64,000 nt of DNA from Bacillota bacterium (GCA_023460795.1 JAEWPC010000025.1:48901-112900); one strand, 5' to 3'. Positions 33,506-41,959 are shown, counted from the stretch's first letter. The notes: generated by a model from the sequence alone, not told the origin. Made by a program: numbers and translations.

Positions 33506-34483
33506 ATGATGAAGCTGACGACCGGACGAACGCTGTATTACGGCAAAGGCGACGTGCTTACGTATCGAACCTACGCGTCGCCGCTTCATGTCCAGCCGAT
33601 ACCCGAGTCGGCGTACGACGGCGATCGGAACGTTATTTTCGCGCACAATGTGACGTTGGCCGTCAGCGGGGAATCGCTGCTTCCGTCTTTCGCCGAAGGC
33701 GATAACGGCGCGGTCGTAGCGACCGATTCGATGAAAAACTTCATTCTCCGCGAAACCGCGGGCTACGAAGGAAGCACGACGGAGGGGTTGCTCGCCTATC
33801 TGGGGGAAAAGCTGCTGGATCGCTATTCGCACTTGACGGGCGCCGTTATCGAAGCCGTTCGTCTCCCGTTCGATCCGCTTCCGGTGTCCGCGGGGAACGG
33901 AGGCTTGCTCCCCAGCGAGCTCGTCTATCGGAAGTCCCGCAACGAACGTGCGAGCAGCCGTCTCGAATTCCTAAGGAATCCGGAGACGAAGCGGGCGGTC
34001 TGCGTCTCCCAGCGCAGCGGCGTGTCGGATCTGCAGCTCATCAAAGTGAGCGGAAGCTCTTTCTACGGATTCATCCGCGACGAATACACGACGCTGCCGG
34101 AAAGCTTCGACCGTCCGTTGTTTATCTATCTCGACATTCATTGGAGGTATCGCGACCCGCTCGACGCGTTCGATGCTGGCAGAAGCAATTACGTCGCCGC
34201 GGAACAAGCGGAAGACATTGCGCACCACGTCTTTCACGAGCGAGTGTCGCCGTCGATCCAATCTTTGATCTATCAGATCGGCTTGCGGTTGCTGAAGCGA
34301 TTCCCGCAGCTGGAGGAAGTATCGTTCGAGTCGAACAATCGCACGTGGGAGACGGTCGTCGAACCCGCCGCGACGGGCAGCTCCGGCGTCTATACCGAGC
34401 CTCGTCCGCCCTACGGCTTCCAAGGCTTCTCGATGACGCGCGCGGACTTGGAAGCGGCGGAACAGGCTGGCGGCGGCTTATGA
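33506..34483 (+). CDS. uao: Urate oxidase (uricase)
   Basis: A 325-residue cofactor-free uricase converting urate to 5-hydroxyisourate. Matches include YGKGDVLTYRTY near the N terminus, VVATDSMKNFI with the active Thr/Asp, and FESNNRTWET. It corresponds to the C-terminal half of B. subtilis PucL. The first ATG at 33506 follows GGGGAG; the next codon is also ATG. It ends in an ATGA overlap with the HIU hydrolase gene. Confidence 0.93.
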   Translation: MMKLTTGRTLYYGKGDVLTYRTYASPLHVQPIPESAYDGDRNVIFAHNVTLAVSGESLLPSFAEGDNGAVVATDSMKNFILRETAGYEGSTTEGLLAYLGEKLLDRYSHLTGAVIEAVRLPFDPLPVSAGNGGLLPSELVYRKSRNERASSRLEFLRNPETKRAVCVSQRSGVSDLQLIKVSGSSFYGFIRDEYTTLPESFDRPLFIYLDIHWRYRDPLDAFDAGRSNYVAAEQAEDIAHHVFHERVSPSIQSLIYQIGLRLLKRFPQLEEVSFESNNRTWETVVEPAATGSSGVYTEPRPPYGFQGFSMTRADLEAAEQAGGGL

Positions 34484-34836
34484 ACGGCGGGCGGATTACG
34501 ACGCACGTGCTCGACATCGCGCACGGGAAGCCTGGCGCAGGCATGCTCGTCCGGTTATGGAAGCTGGACGAAACGTCTTCTCCTCTGCTCGTAAAGACAG
34601 ACAGGCTGAACGAGGACGGGAGGCTTAACGAACCGCTTGCCTCGGGCGGGACGCTGACGGCGGGCACTTACGAGCTCGTGTTCGAGGCGGGCGATTATTA
34701 TAAGCAAGCTTATCGGTTGGACTCCGTATTCCTAGACTTCATTCCCGTTCGATTCAAGGTGACCGACGAGCGGCAGCATTATCACGTGCCGCTGCTGATC
34801 GCGCCCGGAGGATATAGCACTTATCGCGGAACTTAG
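34480..34836 (+). CDS. pucM: 5-hydroxyisourate hydrolase (transthyretin-like)
   Basis: A 118-residue transthyretin-fold enzyme hydrolysing 5-hydroxyisourate to OHCU. ITTHVLDIAHGKPGAGM opens the protein; YHVPLLIAPGGYSTYRGT closes it in the place of the family YRGS signature, with Thr for the usual Ser. The start overlaps the uricase stop. Together with uricase and UraD it completes urate to allantoin. Confidence 0.93.
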   Translation: MNGGRITTHVLDIAHGKPGAGMLVRLWKLDETSSPLLVKTDRLNEDGRLNEPLASGGTLTAGTYELVFEAGDYYKQAYRLDSVFLDFIPVRFKVTDERQHYHVPLLIAPGGYSTYRGT

Positions 34837-34851
34837 GGAGGCGAATCCATC

Positions 34852-36135
34852 ATGGGGGAAGCGATCCGATTCCGCCGCGCGCCGGAGCTCATGGAGCAGA
34901 TCGAGCGGCTTGCGGCATTCACCGACGGCTGCCAAGAAGCCGGGACTGGCGACTCCGTTAAACCCGGCGGCGTGACGAGACTCGTCTATTCCGAAGCATG
35001 GAACGACGCGCAGGCGTATTTGGCCGAAACGATGGCCGAAGCTGGCCTTGCGGTCCGATGGGATAAGGTCGGTAACTTGTTCGGCCGCCTGGAGGGCAGC
35101 GTTCCGGGCGCGCCTACCGTCTTGACCGGCTCGCATATCGATACGGTGAAGAACGGAGGAAAGCTTGACGGCGTCTACGGCATCATTGGCGCTATCGCCG
35201 CGCTGGGCTTATTGAAGGATACGCATGGTTCGCCGAAACTCCCTCTCGAGGTCGTGTCCTTCTGCGAGGAAGAGGGCAGCCGGTTTCCGATCGCTTATTG
35301 GGGATCGGGCAACGTAACCGGCCTGTTCGATTGGCGCGGCGGCAGGGAGATCAAGGACGCGGGACAGGTGACGCTGGCCGCGGCCATGGAAGCTTCGGGC
35401 TTCGGGCGGCCTGATCAGCCGGATTGTCCTCGCAACGACTTGGCCGCGTTCGTGGAGCTGCATATCGAGCAAGGCGTGCTGCTCGAGCGGCTGGCGAAGC
35501 AGATCGGCATCGTCGAAGCGATCGTCGGGCAGCGGCGGTACGCCGTATCGCTCCGAGGCTCGGCGAACCACGCGGGAACGACGCCCATGCCGATGCGCTC
35601 CGACGCGCTGGCCTGCGCGGCGGAAATGATCGTGCGGCTGGAAGCGCTCGCCGCCCGCCGCGCCTCGCTCGTCGCGACGGTCGGCAGGCTCACGGTGTTG
35701 CCGAATACGCCGAACGTGATCCCGGGGACGGTAGAATTCACGCTCGATATCCGTCACGACAATGAAGGGACGCTGGCGTGGTTCTGCAACTATTTGTTCC
35801 AAGAGTACGAGGAGATCGCGAACCGGAGAGGCCTCGCGCTGTCGATCACCCCTTGGCTGGAGACGAAGCCGGTGCCGATGAGCCGCGAGCTTACGGAGCA
35901 GATCGAGAACGTGTGCGACTCGCTGGACCTCATCTATCGGAGAATGCCAAGCGGGGCGGGGCACGACGCTCAGCTGTTCGCTCCGATCTGCCCTACGGCG
36001 ATGATCTTCGTGCCGAGCAAAGGCGGCATCAGCCATTCGCCCGAAGAGTACACCTCGCCCGAGCAATTGTCGGACGGCGTGTCCGTGCTGGCTTCTTTGC
36101 TCTATGAGTTAGCCTACGAGGGGAGAGCGCTATGA
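34852..36135 (+). CDS. pucF: Allantoate amidohydrolase (M20 family)
   Basis: A 427-residue zinc-dependent M20 peptidase-fold hydrolase. Metal ligands are visible in TGSHIDTVKNGGKLDG (His, Asp), CEEEGSRFP (Glu pair), LHIEQG and ISHSPEEYT. This set matches allantoate amidohydrolase AllC/PucF and the related ureidoglycolate and N-carbamoyl amino acid hydrolases. The flanking pucM and pucG favour allantoate as substrate, giving ureidoglycine. GGGAGG precedes the ATG. Confidence 0.88.
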   Translation: MGEAIRFRRAPELMEQIERLAAFTDGCQEAGTGDSVKPGGVTRLVYSEAWNDAQAYLAETMAEAGLAVRWDKVGNLFGRLEGSVPGAPTVLTGSHIDTVKNGGKLDGVYGIIGAIAALGLLKDTHGSPKLPLEVVSFCEEEGSRFPIAYWGSGNVTGLFDWRGGREIKDAGQVTLAAAMEASGFGRPDQPDCPRNDLAAFVELHIEQGVLLERLAKQIGIVEAIVGQRRYAVSLRGSANHAGTTPMPMRSDALACAAEMIVRLEALAARRASLVATVGRLTVLPNTPNVIPGTVEFTLDIRHDNEGTLAWFCNYLFQEYEEIANRRGLALSITPWLETKPVPMSRELTEQIENVCDSLDLIYRRMPSGAGHDAQLFAPICPTAMIFVPSKGGISHSPEEYTSPEQLSDGVSVLASLLYELAYEGRAL

Positions 36136-37364
36136 AGAGCTATGCGGAGCTGTCTCCTTCGCCGAGAACGATCTTAACCCCGGGTCCGGTCGAAGTCGAT
36201 CCTCGCGTGCTGAGGGCGATGTCGATGCCGATTCTCGGGCAGTTCGATCCGGAGTTTACGGAGCTGATGAACGACACGATGGGCATGCTCCGGCAGCTGT
36301 TCCGCACGGATAACCGCTGGGCCTATCCGATCGACGGCACGTCCCGCTCGGGACTGGAAGCCGCGCTCGTCAGCTTGATCGAACCCGGGGATAAGGTGCT
36401 CGTTCCGATCTACGGAAGGTTCGGGTACCTTCTCCAGGAAATCGCCGAGCGATGCGGAGCGACCGTCGTCGTGCTGGAGCGGGAATGGGGCGGCGTGTTC
36501 GATCAAGCGGAAGTGATCGAGGCGTTACGCAGGGAACGTCCGGCCATCGTCGCGATCGTCCACGGCGAGACGTCGACGGGACAAATCCAGCCGCTAGACG
36601 GCATCGGATCCGCTTGCCGGGAGCTGGACGCGCTGCTGATCGTCGACGCGGTCGCTACGATCGGCGGCGTTCCCGTGGAGACGGACGCCTGGCGCCTCGA
36701 CGCCGTTATCGGCGGCACGCAGAAGTGCCTTTCCATTCCGTCCGGCATGGCGCCGATCACGTACAACGACCGCGCGGAACGGAAGCTGCTTCGGCGCAAG
36801 CGAATAGAGAGGGGGCTGCGACAGCCGGCGGCGTTCGATTCACCCGAACCATCCGCTCCGATTCGCAGCAACTACTTCGACCTCGCGCAGCTGCAAGACT
36901 ATTGGAGTCCGCTTCGCCTGAACCACCATACCGAGATGACGTCGATGCTGTACGCGCTGCGCGAAGGCGTGCGCATCGTTCTCGCCGAAGGGCTGGAGGC
37001 GCGGTTCGCCAGACATCGGCTGCATGAGCGGGCATTAACGGCCGGACTCGCGGCAATGGGCTTAACGCTATATGGGGATTCGTCCAGCAAGCTGACCGTC
37101 GTAACCTGCGTGAACATTCCGCCTGGCATAGACGGCGAATCGATCCGCTCTATGCTGCTTGGCCGATTCGGCATCGAGATCGCCAGCTCCTTCGGCCCGC
37201 TTAAGGGGCGGATTTGGCGCATCGGCGCGATGGGCTACAGCTGCAGCGCGAAGAACGTCCTGCATCTGCTCGGCGCGCTCGAAGCGGCGCTCATCCGCCA
37301 TGGCGCAGCGCCGCCCGCGGGCGCCGGCGTCCAAGCGGCGCTCGACGTATATTCGCCATCTTAA
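36132..37364 (+). CDS. pucG: (S)-ureidoglycine--glyoxylate aminotransferase
   Basis: A 410-residue PLP-dependent class V aminotransferase. The N terminus has LTPGPVEVDPRVLRAMS, the PLP loop YPIDGTSRSGLEA, and the Schiff-base lysine in VIGGTQKCLSIPSGMAP (about residue 200). In Bacillus PucG transfers the amino group of ureidoglycine to glyoxylate, giving glycine. The start overlaps pucF (ATGA). It is the last gene of the purine cluster, followed by a terminator. Confidence 0.88.
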   Translation: MKSYAELSPSPRTILTPGPVEVDPRVLRAMSMPILGQFDPEFTELMNDTMGMLRQLFRTDNRWAYPIDGTSRSGLEAALVSLIEPGDKVLVPIYGRFGYLLQEIAERCGATVVVLEREWGGVFDQAEVIEALRRERPAIVAIVHGETSTGQIQPLDGIGSACRELDALLIVDAVATIGGVPVETDAWRLDAVIGGTQKCLSIPSGMAPITYNDRAERKLLRRKRIERGLRQPAAFDSPEPSAPIRSNYFDLAQLQDYWSPLRLNHHTEMTSMLYALREGVRIVLAEGLEARFARHRLHERALTAGLAAMGLTLYGDSSSKLTVVTCVNIPPGIDGESIRSMLLGRFGIEIASSFGPLKGRIWRIGAMGYSCSAKNVLHLLGALEAALIRHGAAPPAGAGVQAALDVYSPS

Positions 37365-37405
37365 GAGCCGATTGTTGCCGAAAGGCGAGAATCGGCTTTT
37401 ATTTC
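37365..37405 (+). terminator. Terminator of purine catabolism operon
   Basis: AGCCGATT and AATCGGCT pair around a 16-nt loop just after the pucG stop and are followed by TTTATTTC. Confidence 0.8.
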
Positions 37406-37438
37406 ACCGTTCCTCCACCCATGCGCCAAGATAGCGCA

Positions 37439-37621
37439 AATAACAACGATATGCAGTTATTTATGGCTGTATCGAAGGTTTGATGCAAAATAGCGCATAT
37501 GTGCAGTTATTATTCGTTCTAGGCGAATATACGTCAAGCAATCGCATAAATAACTGCATTTGGTTGGTATTTGACGATAGCCGCGGTTCTACGCTTAGAA
37601 TAACTGCAAATGGTTGTTATT
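37439..37621. repeat. Four-unit palindrome array, copy B (no hairpin)
   Basis: Units at 37439-37461, 37489-37511, 37549-37571 and 37599-37621, all 23 nt, with spacers of 27, 37 and 27 nt. The first and last have perfect AATAAC/GTTATT arms. Unlike copies A and C there is no 25-bp hairpin next to it. It lies between the pucG terminator and the promoter of the Dlt-like operon, between genes on the same strand. Confidence 0.85.
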
Positions 37622-37688
37622 TTCCGCCATTATCCAAAACCAAGTATAATACGCCCGCTCGCTAACTCAACTCGGCTTTTGTCGTTCG

Positions 37689-37717
37689 TTGACACCCCTA
37701 TGCCATTCCGGTAAAAT
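37689..37717 (+). promoter_or_regulatory. Sigma-A promoter of Dlt-like operon
   Basis: TTGACA (37689-37694), 17-nt spacer, TAAAAT (37712-37717). Near consensus and the only good promoter found before the seven-gene operon. It leaves a leader of about 110 nt. Confidence 0.88.
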
Positions 37718-37740
37718 TAACGAAAGAAGGTCTGAACGAC

Positions 37741-37770
37741 AACCTTTTCCCCGCGGAAAAGGTTTGTTTC
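37741..37770 (+). other. Leader hairpin, possible attenuator of Dlt-like operon
   Basis: AACCTTTTCC (37741-37750), loop CCGC, GGAAAAGGTT (37755-37764): a perfect 10-bp stem followed by TGTTTCGTATTT. It lies in the leader between promoter and first gene, so it may terminate some transcripts. No T-box or known riboswitch motif is seen beside it. Confidence 0.55.
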
Positions 37771-37834
37771 GTATTTAGGGGCCGATTATTCCTAGGCAAC
37801 ACGCACTGTTCTAATTCGAAAGGAGCTATCGCTC

Positions 37835-38095
37835 ATGACGCTGGATGACATCCGTTCGACGCTGACGGCACATATTATGCAACACTTTCAAATTGAACCG
37901 GACGATGACGAGTTTACAGCCGACGTTCATCTGTTCGATTACGGGTATATCGATTCTTTCGGCGCGGCCGAGCTGACCGCTTTCGTCGAAAGCACGTTCG
38001 GCATCGAAGTGACGAAGAAGGATCTGATGCTTCATAAAATGAACACGATCAACGAGATCGCCTCTTTCGTCGCGATGAAGCAGGGGGAACGCTAA
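37835..38095 (+). CDS. DltC-like acyl/aminoacyl carrier protein
   Basis: An 86-residue acidic carrier protein. The phosphopantetheine attachment site is GYIDSFGAAELTAFVE with Ser about 41. This is much closer to the LLDSFGTVEL motif of D-alanyl carrier protein DltC than to the ADSLD motif of fatty acid ACP. AAAGGAG lies upstream of the ATG. It is followed after one nt by an amino acid:carrier-protein ligase, so its likely cargo is an amino acid thioester. Carrier identity is clear from sequence; the cargo is inferred. Confidence 0.85.
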   Translation: MTLDDIRSTLTAHIMQHFQIEPDDDEFTADVHLFDYGYIDSFGAAELTAFVESTFGIEVTKKDLMLHKMNTINEIASFVAMKQGER

Positions 38096-38096
38096 C

Positions 38097-39296
38097 ATGG
38101 CTAAGACGTTCGTAGCGCTTCAGATCGGCGACGCCGAGGTTAAGAAACAGCTCATTTACGCCGCGTTTTTCGTCGACGAGAACATCGAGGACATCATCGC
38201 GGAGGAAGGCGGGCTTACGATCGTTCACGGCGCGGCCGTCGATACGGTCAACCTGACGGAGCAAGTACATAAGCTGCATCGCCGATTCTCCAACCACGAA
38301 TACGCGTTCAAGCAAGAGATCTATTACGAGAACCGGGTGGACGTCCCTTACCGCGGGCCGATCATCCAAGAACTGGCGGAGCGCAAGGTCATCAAGCAGC
38401 TCGATCCGGGCGTGTACACGTTCCGCGAGCCGTTCACGACGCTGATCCAGTTCCTCGACGACAGCATCGTGCGCAAGATCGCCAGCAAGTTCGGTGCGAA
38501 GCACGAGTATTACCCGGCCGTCATTAACGGCGCGACGCTGAACAAGACGAACCATTTCACTTCGTTCCCCGAGCATATCCAATTCGTCACGCACTTGCGG
38601 GAAGACCTGTCGGTCATCGAGGCGTTCTCCCAAGCGATTAAGGAAGCGGGCGGCTGGAACGAGGGCACGAAAGTCGATCTGAACGAATCGGCCGCGAAGC
38701 CGCAATATATGATCAATCCGGCGACTTGCTACCATTGCTATGAAGGGCTGCAGGACGAGACGCTCGAAGCCGAGGGCACGATCGTGACGGCGGTGTCGAA
38801 ATGCCATCGTTACGAAGGGGGCAACCACCGCGATTTCGGCCGTTTGCTCGATTTCACGATGCGCGAGGTCATTTTCGTCGGCAAACCGGATTTCGTGAAG
38901 GAGAACCGCCTGAAGTCGATCGAGATGCTGAAGGATCTCGTGTCGGAGTGGGAGCTGGACTGCCATCTGGAGAACGCCAACGACCCGTTCTTCACGAGCG
39001 ATTACGAGGTGAAAGCTTCGTTCCAGCGCCAGCAAGAGATGAAATTCGAAATGCGCATGACGATTCCGTATTTGAACACGACGATCTCGGTATCGTCGTC
39101 CAATTTCCATAGCAACACGTTCGGCAACGCGTTCAACATCAAAGCCGGCAAGCGTCCGGCCGTCACCGGTTGCCTCGCGTTCGGTCTCGAGCGTTTCATT
39201 CTCGCGTTCCTGTCGCAATACGGGCTCGACGAGAGCAAGTGGCCGGCGAAGTTCCGCTCCGAGTACAACGAATGGAAGCAAGCGAATGGACGCTAA
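38097..39296 (+). CDS. Amino acid--[carrier protein] ligase, class II aaRS-like
   Basis: A 399-residue relative of the catalytic domain of atypical seryl-tRNA synthetase, without a tRNA-binding domain. Motif 2-like sequence is HRYEGGNHRDFGRLLDFTMR (about residues 237-256) and motif 3-like is CLAFGLERFILAFL (about 357-370). TCYHCYEG and the Cys of motif 3 supply likely zinc ligands. Characterised members in Bradyrhizobium and Agrobacterium activate glycine or alanine with ATP and load it on a carrier protein. Here it would replace DltA. The actual amino acid cannot be read from the sequence. It overlaps the GNAT gene by 11 nt. Confidence 0.85.
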   Translation: MAKTFVALQIGDAEVKKQLIYAAFFVDENIEDIIAEEGGLTIVHGAAVDTVNLTEQVHKLHRRFSNHEYAFKQEIYYENRVDVPYRGPIIQELAERKVIKQLDPGVYTFREPFTTLIQFLDDSIVRKIASKFGAKHEYYPAVINGATLNKTNHFTSFPEHIQFVTHLREDLSVIEAFSQAIKEAGGWNEGTKVDLNESAAKPQYMINPATCYHCYEGLQDETLEAEGTIVTAVSKCHRYEGGNHRDFGRLLDFTMREVIFVGKPDFVKENRLKSIEMLKDLVSEWELDCHLENANDPFFTSDYEVKASFQRQQEMKFEMRMTIPYLNTTISVSSSNFHSNTFGNAFNIKAGKRPAVTGCLAFGLERFILAFLSQYGLDESKWPAKFRSEYNEWKQANGR

Positions 39297-39768
39297 TCTG
39301 TCGATCCGGGACATGTCGGAGGGCGATCTGGACATCGTCCGGTCGCTGTACGAGAAGATGTACGCGGAACAGAAGACGTTCGGCATGGTGATGGAGCTGA
39401 ACACGGACGAGCTCGGGGACTTGTTGCAGGCGCAGCTGAGATCCAAGCTTTACATGTCCAAAGTCGCGGAATCCGGCGATTCGGTCGTCGGCTTCGCCTT
39501 CGGCAGCCTCGTGCGTTCTCCGAAGAAGTACCGGCAGCTCGATCCGGACAACCCGTTCATCGGCTTCATCCACGACGTCTTTCTGATTCCGGAGTTTCGC
39601 GGCTCCGGCGCCGCCGCAAGGCTCGTGTCCGAGCTCGAGCGGGAGTTCGCCGAGCTGGACGTGCATTACGTAGAGCTTCACGTGCTCAGCGGCAACGCCC
39701 GCGGCTTGCGATTCTGGGAAGCCTCCGGCTTTCAACCTTTACTGCAAGCGATGTACAAACGAATATAA
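39286..39768 (+). CDS. GNAT family acetyltransferase
   Basis: A 160-residue GNAT-fold protein. The acetyl-CoA loop is FLIPEFRGSGAAARLVSELE (about residues 97-116), and the C-terminal VHYVELHVLSGNARGLRFWEASGF is typical of the fold (quoted here in part: LHVLSGNARGLRFWEASGF). It starts inside the ligase gene, so it belongs to the same operon. Substrate is unknown: it could acylate the loaded or transferred amino acid, or an unrelated amine. No GNAT occurs in canonical dlt operons. Confidence 0.8.
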   Translation: MDANLSIRDMSEGDLDIVRSLYEKMYAEQKTFGMVMELNTDELGDLLQAQLRSKLYMSKVAESGDSVVGFAFGSLVRSPKKYRQLDPDNPFIGFIHDVFLIPEFRGSGAAARLVSELEREFAELDVHYVELHVLSGNARGLRFWEASGFQPLLQAMYKRI

Positions 39769-39786
39769 GGCAGTTGAACATTTCCA

Positions 39787-40674
39787 ATGACAATGCTGCG
39801 TAAGTTTCGCAGGAGCGCTTTTCTAATCGCGCTCTTGCTGTCGTTCATCGTAGCCGATCGACTCATCGCAGAGTGGGATCCGGTCAGCCGTTACGACGTA
39901 TTCTCCAAAAACGATTTTCAGAGGACGAAGGACGTGCACCCGGAATCGGTCTGGCCGAAGGTGATCTTCGGCAACTCGACGGTCATCGCGGCGTACGACG
40001 AGACGAAGAGTACGGCGGGGTTCGTCAATGCGGGCATCAACTACGGGAAAATAACCGACCTGGACGGCATGCTCCGCCAAGAACTGATTCATGTCGGAGA
40101 AGAGCTCGTCATCGGCCTCAACCTGTTCACGTTCCTGGACAATCTTCCGACCGACCCTTCTTATCCTTGGCACCGTTCCGCGTTCGAACCTTATTTATAT
40201 TTTTACAGAGATCAAATCACGACCGCGGCGCATAAGCATACGATCCCGTTCATTGAAGGGAAGACGATCGAGGTCAACCGCAAGAAGCTGTACGCCAAGG
40301 AGCTTTACTACGGGACGCTTAAGCCAGACAAGCTTCAGGAGAAGATCGACCTCTATGAAGCGACGTATTACAAGGAGCCGATCGACAGCTTCCGAGACAA
40401 CCTCGCCGCGTTCGACGACGTGATCGCTTACGCCAAGGACAACGGCATTCGCGTGCGCGTCATCTGGATGCCGTGGAATCGGTCGCTGGCTCCGCCGGAG
40501 ACGGTGGACGAGCTCAAAGCCCACGTGGAGAGAGAGCTTGCGGATACGGACTATACGATTATGGACTGGACGGACAAATTCGAGCCGGAGCAATTCCACG
40601 ATCTCGGACATCTCAACGTCGAACGCGGACGTCCGGCTTTCACGAAGGAGTTTGATCTATGGGCGGCAAGCTGA
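39787..40674 (+). CDS. DltD-like SGNH-family membrane-anchored protein
   Basis: A 295-residue protein with an N-terminal signal anchor (SAFLIALLLSFIVADRLIA) and an extracytoplasmic domain. A probable nucleophile lies in VIFGNSTVIAAYDE (Ser about residue 61), and the C-terminal block FHDLGHLNVERG carries the Asp and His expected of an SGNH enzyme. DltD has the same arrangement and relays D-alanine to teichoic acid. It is about 100 residues shorter than classical DltD. The start at 39787 has only a weak ribosome site; ATG 39793 is possible. It overlaps the DltX-like gene by 16 nt. Confidence 0.72.
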   Translation: MTMLRKFRRSAFLIALLLSFIVADRLIAEWDPVSRYDVFSKNDFQRTKDVHPESVWPKVIFGNSTVIAAYDETKSTAGFVNAGINYGKITDLDGMLRQELIHVGEELVIGLNLFTFLDNLPTDPSYPWHRSAFEPYLYFYRDQITTAAHKHTIPFIEGKTIEVNRKKLYAKELYYGTLKPDKLQEKIDLYEATYYKEPIDSFRDNLAAFDDVIAYAKDNGIRVRVIWMPWNRSLAPPETVDELKAHVERELADTDYTIMDWTDKFEPEQFHDLGHLNVERGRPAFTKEFDLWAAS

Positions 40675-40772
40675 TTCGGGCAGCGGTGGAATTCATCGTC
40701 TACTTGCTCATGCTGCTTTGCGTGACCGCATTCTTCACGGGGCACGGCACATTCATTTATGAGGGATTCTAA
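40659..40772 (+). CDS. DltX-like membrane micropeptide
   Basis: A 37-residue peptide with one hydrophobic helix (FIVYLLMLLCVTAFF) and the C-terminal GHGTFIYEGF. DltX, the small partner of the D-alanylation machinery, ends in the same F-I-Y-x-x-F motif, whose exposed C terminus accepts the D-alanyl group in recent models. The ATG follows AAGGAG seven nt upstream, inside the DltD-like gene, and its stop overlaps the MBOAT start (TAATG). Position, size and motif agree, so I treat it as real despite its length. Confidence 0.78.
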   Translation: MGGKLIRAAVEFIVYLLMLLCVTAFFTGHGTFIYEGF

Positions 40773-41935
40773 TGTGGTATCTTAACGCTTATACGATCTT
40801 ATCGCTGCTGGGCATCGCGGTACTGCTGTCGGTGCTCGGCTTATGGAAAGGCAGGACGGGGCGCTTCGCGAGCGGAGCCGTCCTGTTGCTGTTCAGCGTA
40901 GGTTTTATCGCGGTATACAGCGCCAAGCTCGCCGTATTCGCGGTTCTCAACGTAGCGCTGAACTATGCGCTGTATCGCCTCATACTCGGAGTATCGGATA
41001 GGTGGAGGAAGACGGCTTTCGTCCTGGCGATCGCCGCTAATATCGCCGCGCTGTTCATTCTCCGGTTGTTCGTGGGTGGCACGTTCGTATCGGAATGGTT
41101 CGCGCCGGTCCTCTTGCTGGGCTTGGTGTACACGCTGCTGAAGGTGATCAACTCCTTCTTCCACGCCTATTACGTGGCGGAGAAGCCCGCACCGGGATTG
41201 ATCGAGTACGCGTGCTACTTGCTGTTCATCCCGACGTTCACATCCGGTCCGATCATGAGGTTCCACGAATTCTTGCGAGATTTGCGCGCGGAGAAGACGA
41301 TCACGATCGAGACGGTGACGGACGGAGTGAAGCGCATTATCCGCGGCTTGTTCAAGAAGGTCGTGCTCGTCAGTCTGATGATGGACGGCTACCAGCGCCT
41401 GACCGAAGGGGATATGACCGCCGCGGAGAGCGCCGGAACGCTTCTTCTCTATTACGTGCTGCTGTACTTCGATTTCTCCGGTTACTCGGATATCGCCATC
41501 GGCTTCGGCCGCTTGATGGGCTTCGACGTGCCGGAAAACTTCAAGAAGCCGTTCTCTTCGCCGACGTTGACGCAGTTCTGGCGCAATTGGCACGCGACGC
41601 TCGGCGATTGGTTCCGCGAGCACGTGTTCCAGATGTTCGCGACGAAGTCGCAGTCGAGGCTGTTCGCCGCGTTCATGGCGCTGTTCGTCATGGTGCTCGT
41701 CGGCTTATGGCACGGGATCGGCGTCTTGTTCATCCTATGGGGCGTCTATCACGGCATCCTTCTCGCCCTAGAGAATCTGCTGCGCCAGACGACGGTGAAC
41801 AAACGGAAGACGTCCAAGCTTCAATTCTGGACGCGGTGCGCGATCGTCAATCTGTTCGTCGCCTTCGGCACGATATTCTTCAGCGCGAACACGGACGTGG
41901 CCGAGAAAATATTACGAGGCTTCGGTCACTGGTAA
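40772..41935 (+). CDS. DltB-like MBOAT acyltransferase
   Basis: A 387-residue polytopic membrane O-acyltransferase. The MBOAT core is TQFWRNWHATLGDWFREHVF (about residues 267-286) and the catalytic His lies in GLWHGIGVLFILWGVYHG (about 312-330). Both blocks match DltB, which passes D-alanine from DltC across the membrane. At least nine hydrophobic segments are visible. Starting on the stop of the DltX-like gene, it would receive an aminoacyl group from the carrier protein of this operon. Related MBOATs act in alginate acetylation, but the DltC- and DltX-like neighbours favour aminoacylation. Confidence 0.85.
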   Translation: MWYLNAYTILSLLGIAVLLSVLGLWKGRTGRFASGAVLLLFSVGFIAVYSAKLAVFAVLNVALNYALYRLILGVSDRWRKTAFVLAIAANIAALFILRLFVGGTFVSEWFAPVLLLGLVYTLLKVINSFFHAYYVAEKPAPGLIEYACYLLFIPTFTSGPIMRFHEFLRDLRAEKTITIETVTDGVKRIIRGLFKKVVLVSLMMDGYQRLTEGDMTAAESAGTLLLYYVLLYFDFSGYSDIAIGFGRLMGFDVPENFKKPFSSPTLTQFWRNWHATLGDWFREHVFQMFATKSQSRLFAAFMALFVMVLVGLWHGIGVLFILWGVYHGILLALENLLRQTTVNKRKTSKLQFWTRCAIVNLFVAFGTIFFSANTDVAEKILRGFGHW

Positions 41936-41959
41936 CGGGATGAGCGGGGGATAGGTGAG

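Noticed and set aside
37718..37834. T-box riboswitch in the leader of the Dlt-like operon
   Set aside because: The conserved T-box sequence with its antiterminator bulge is absent, and the leader is too short.
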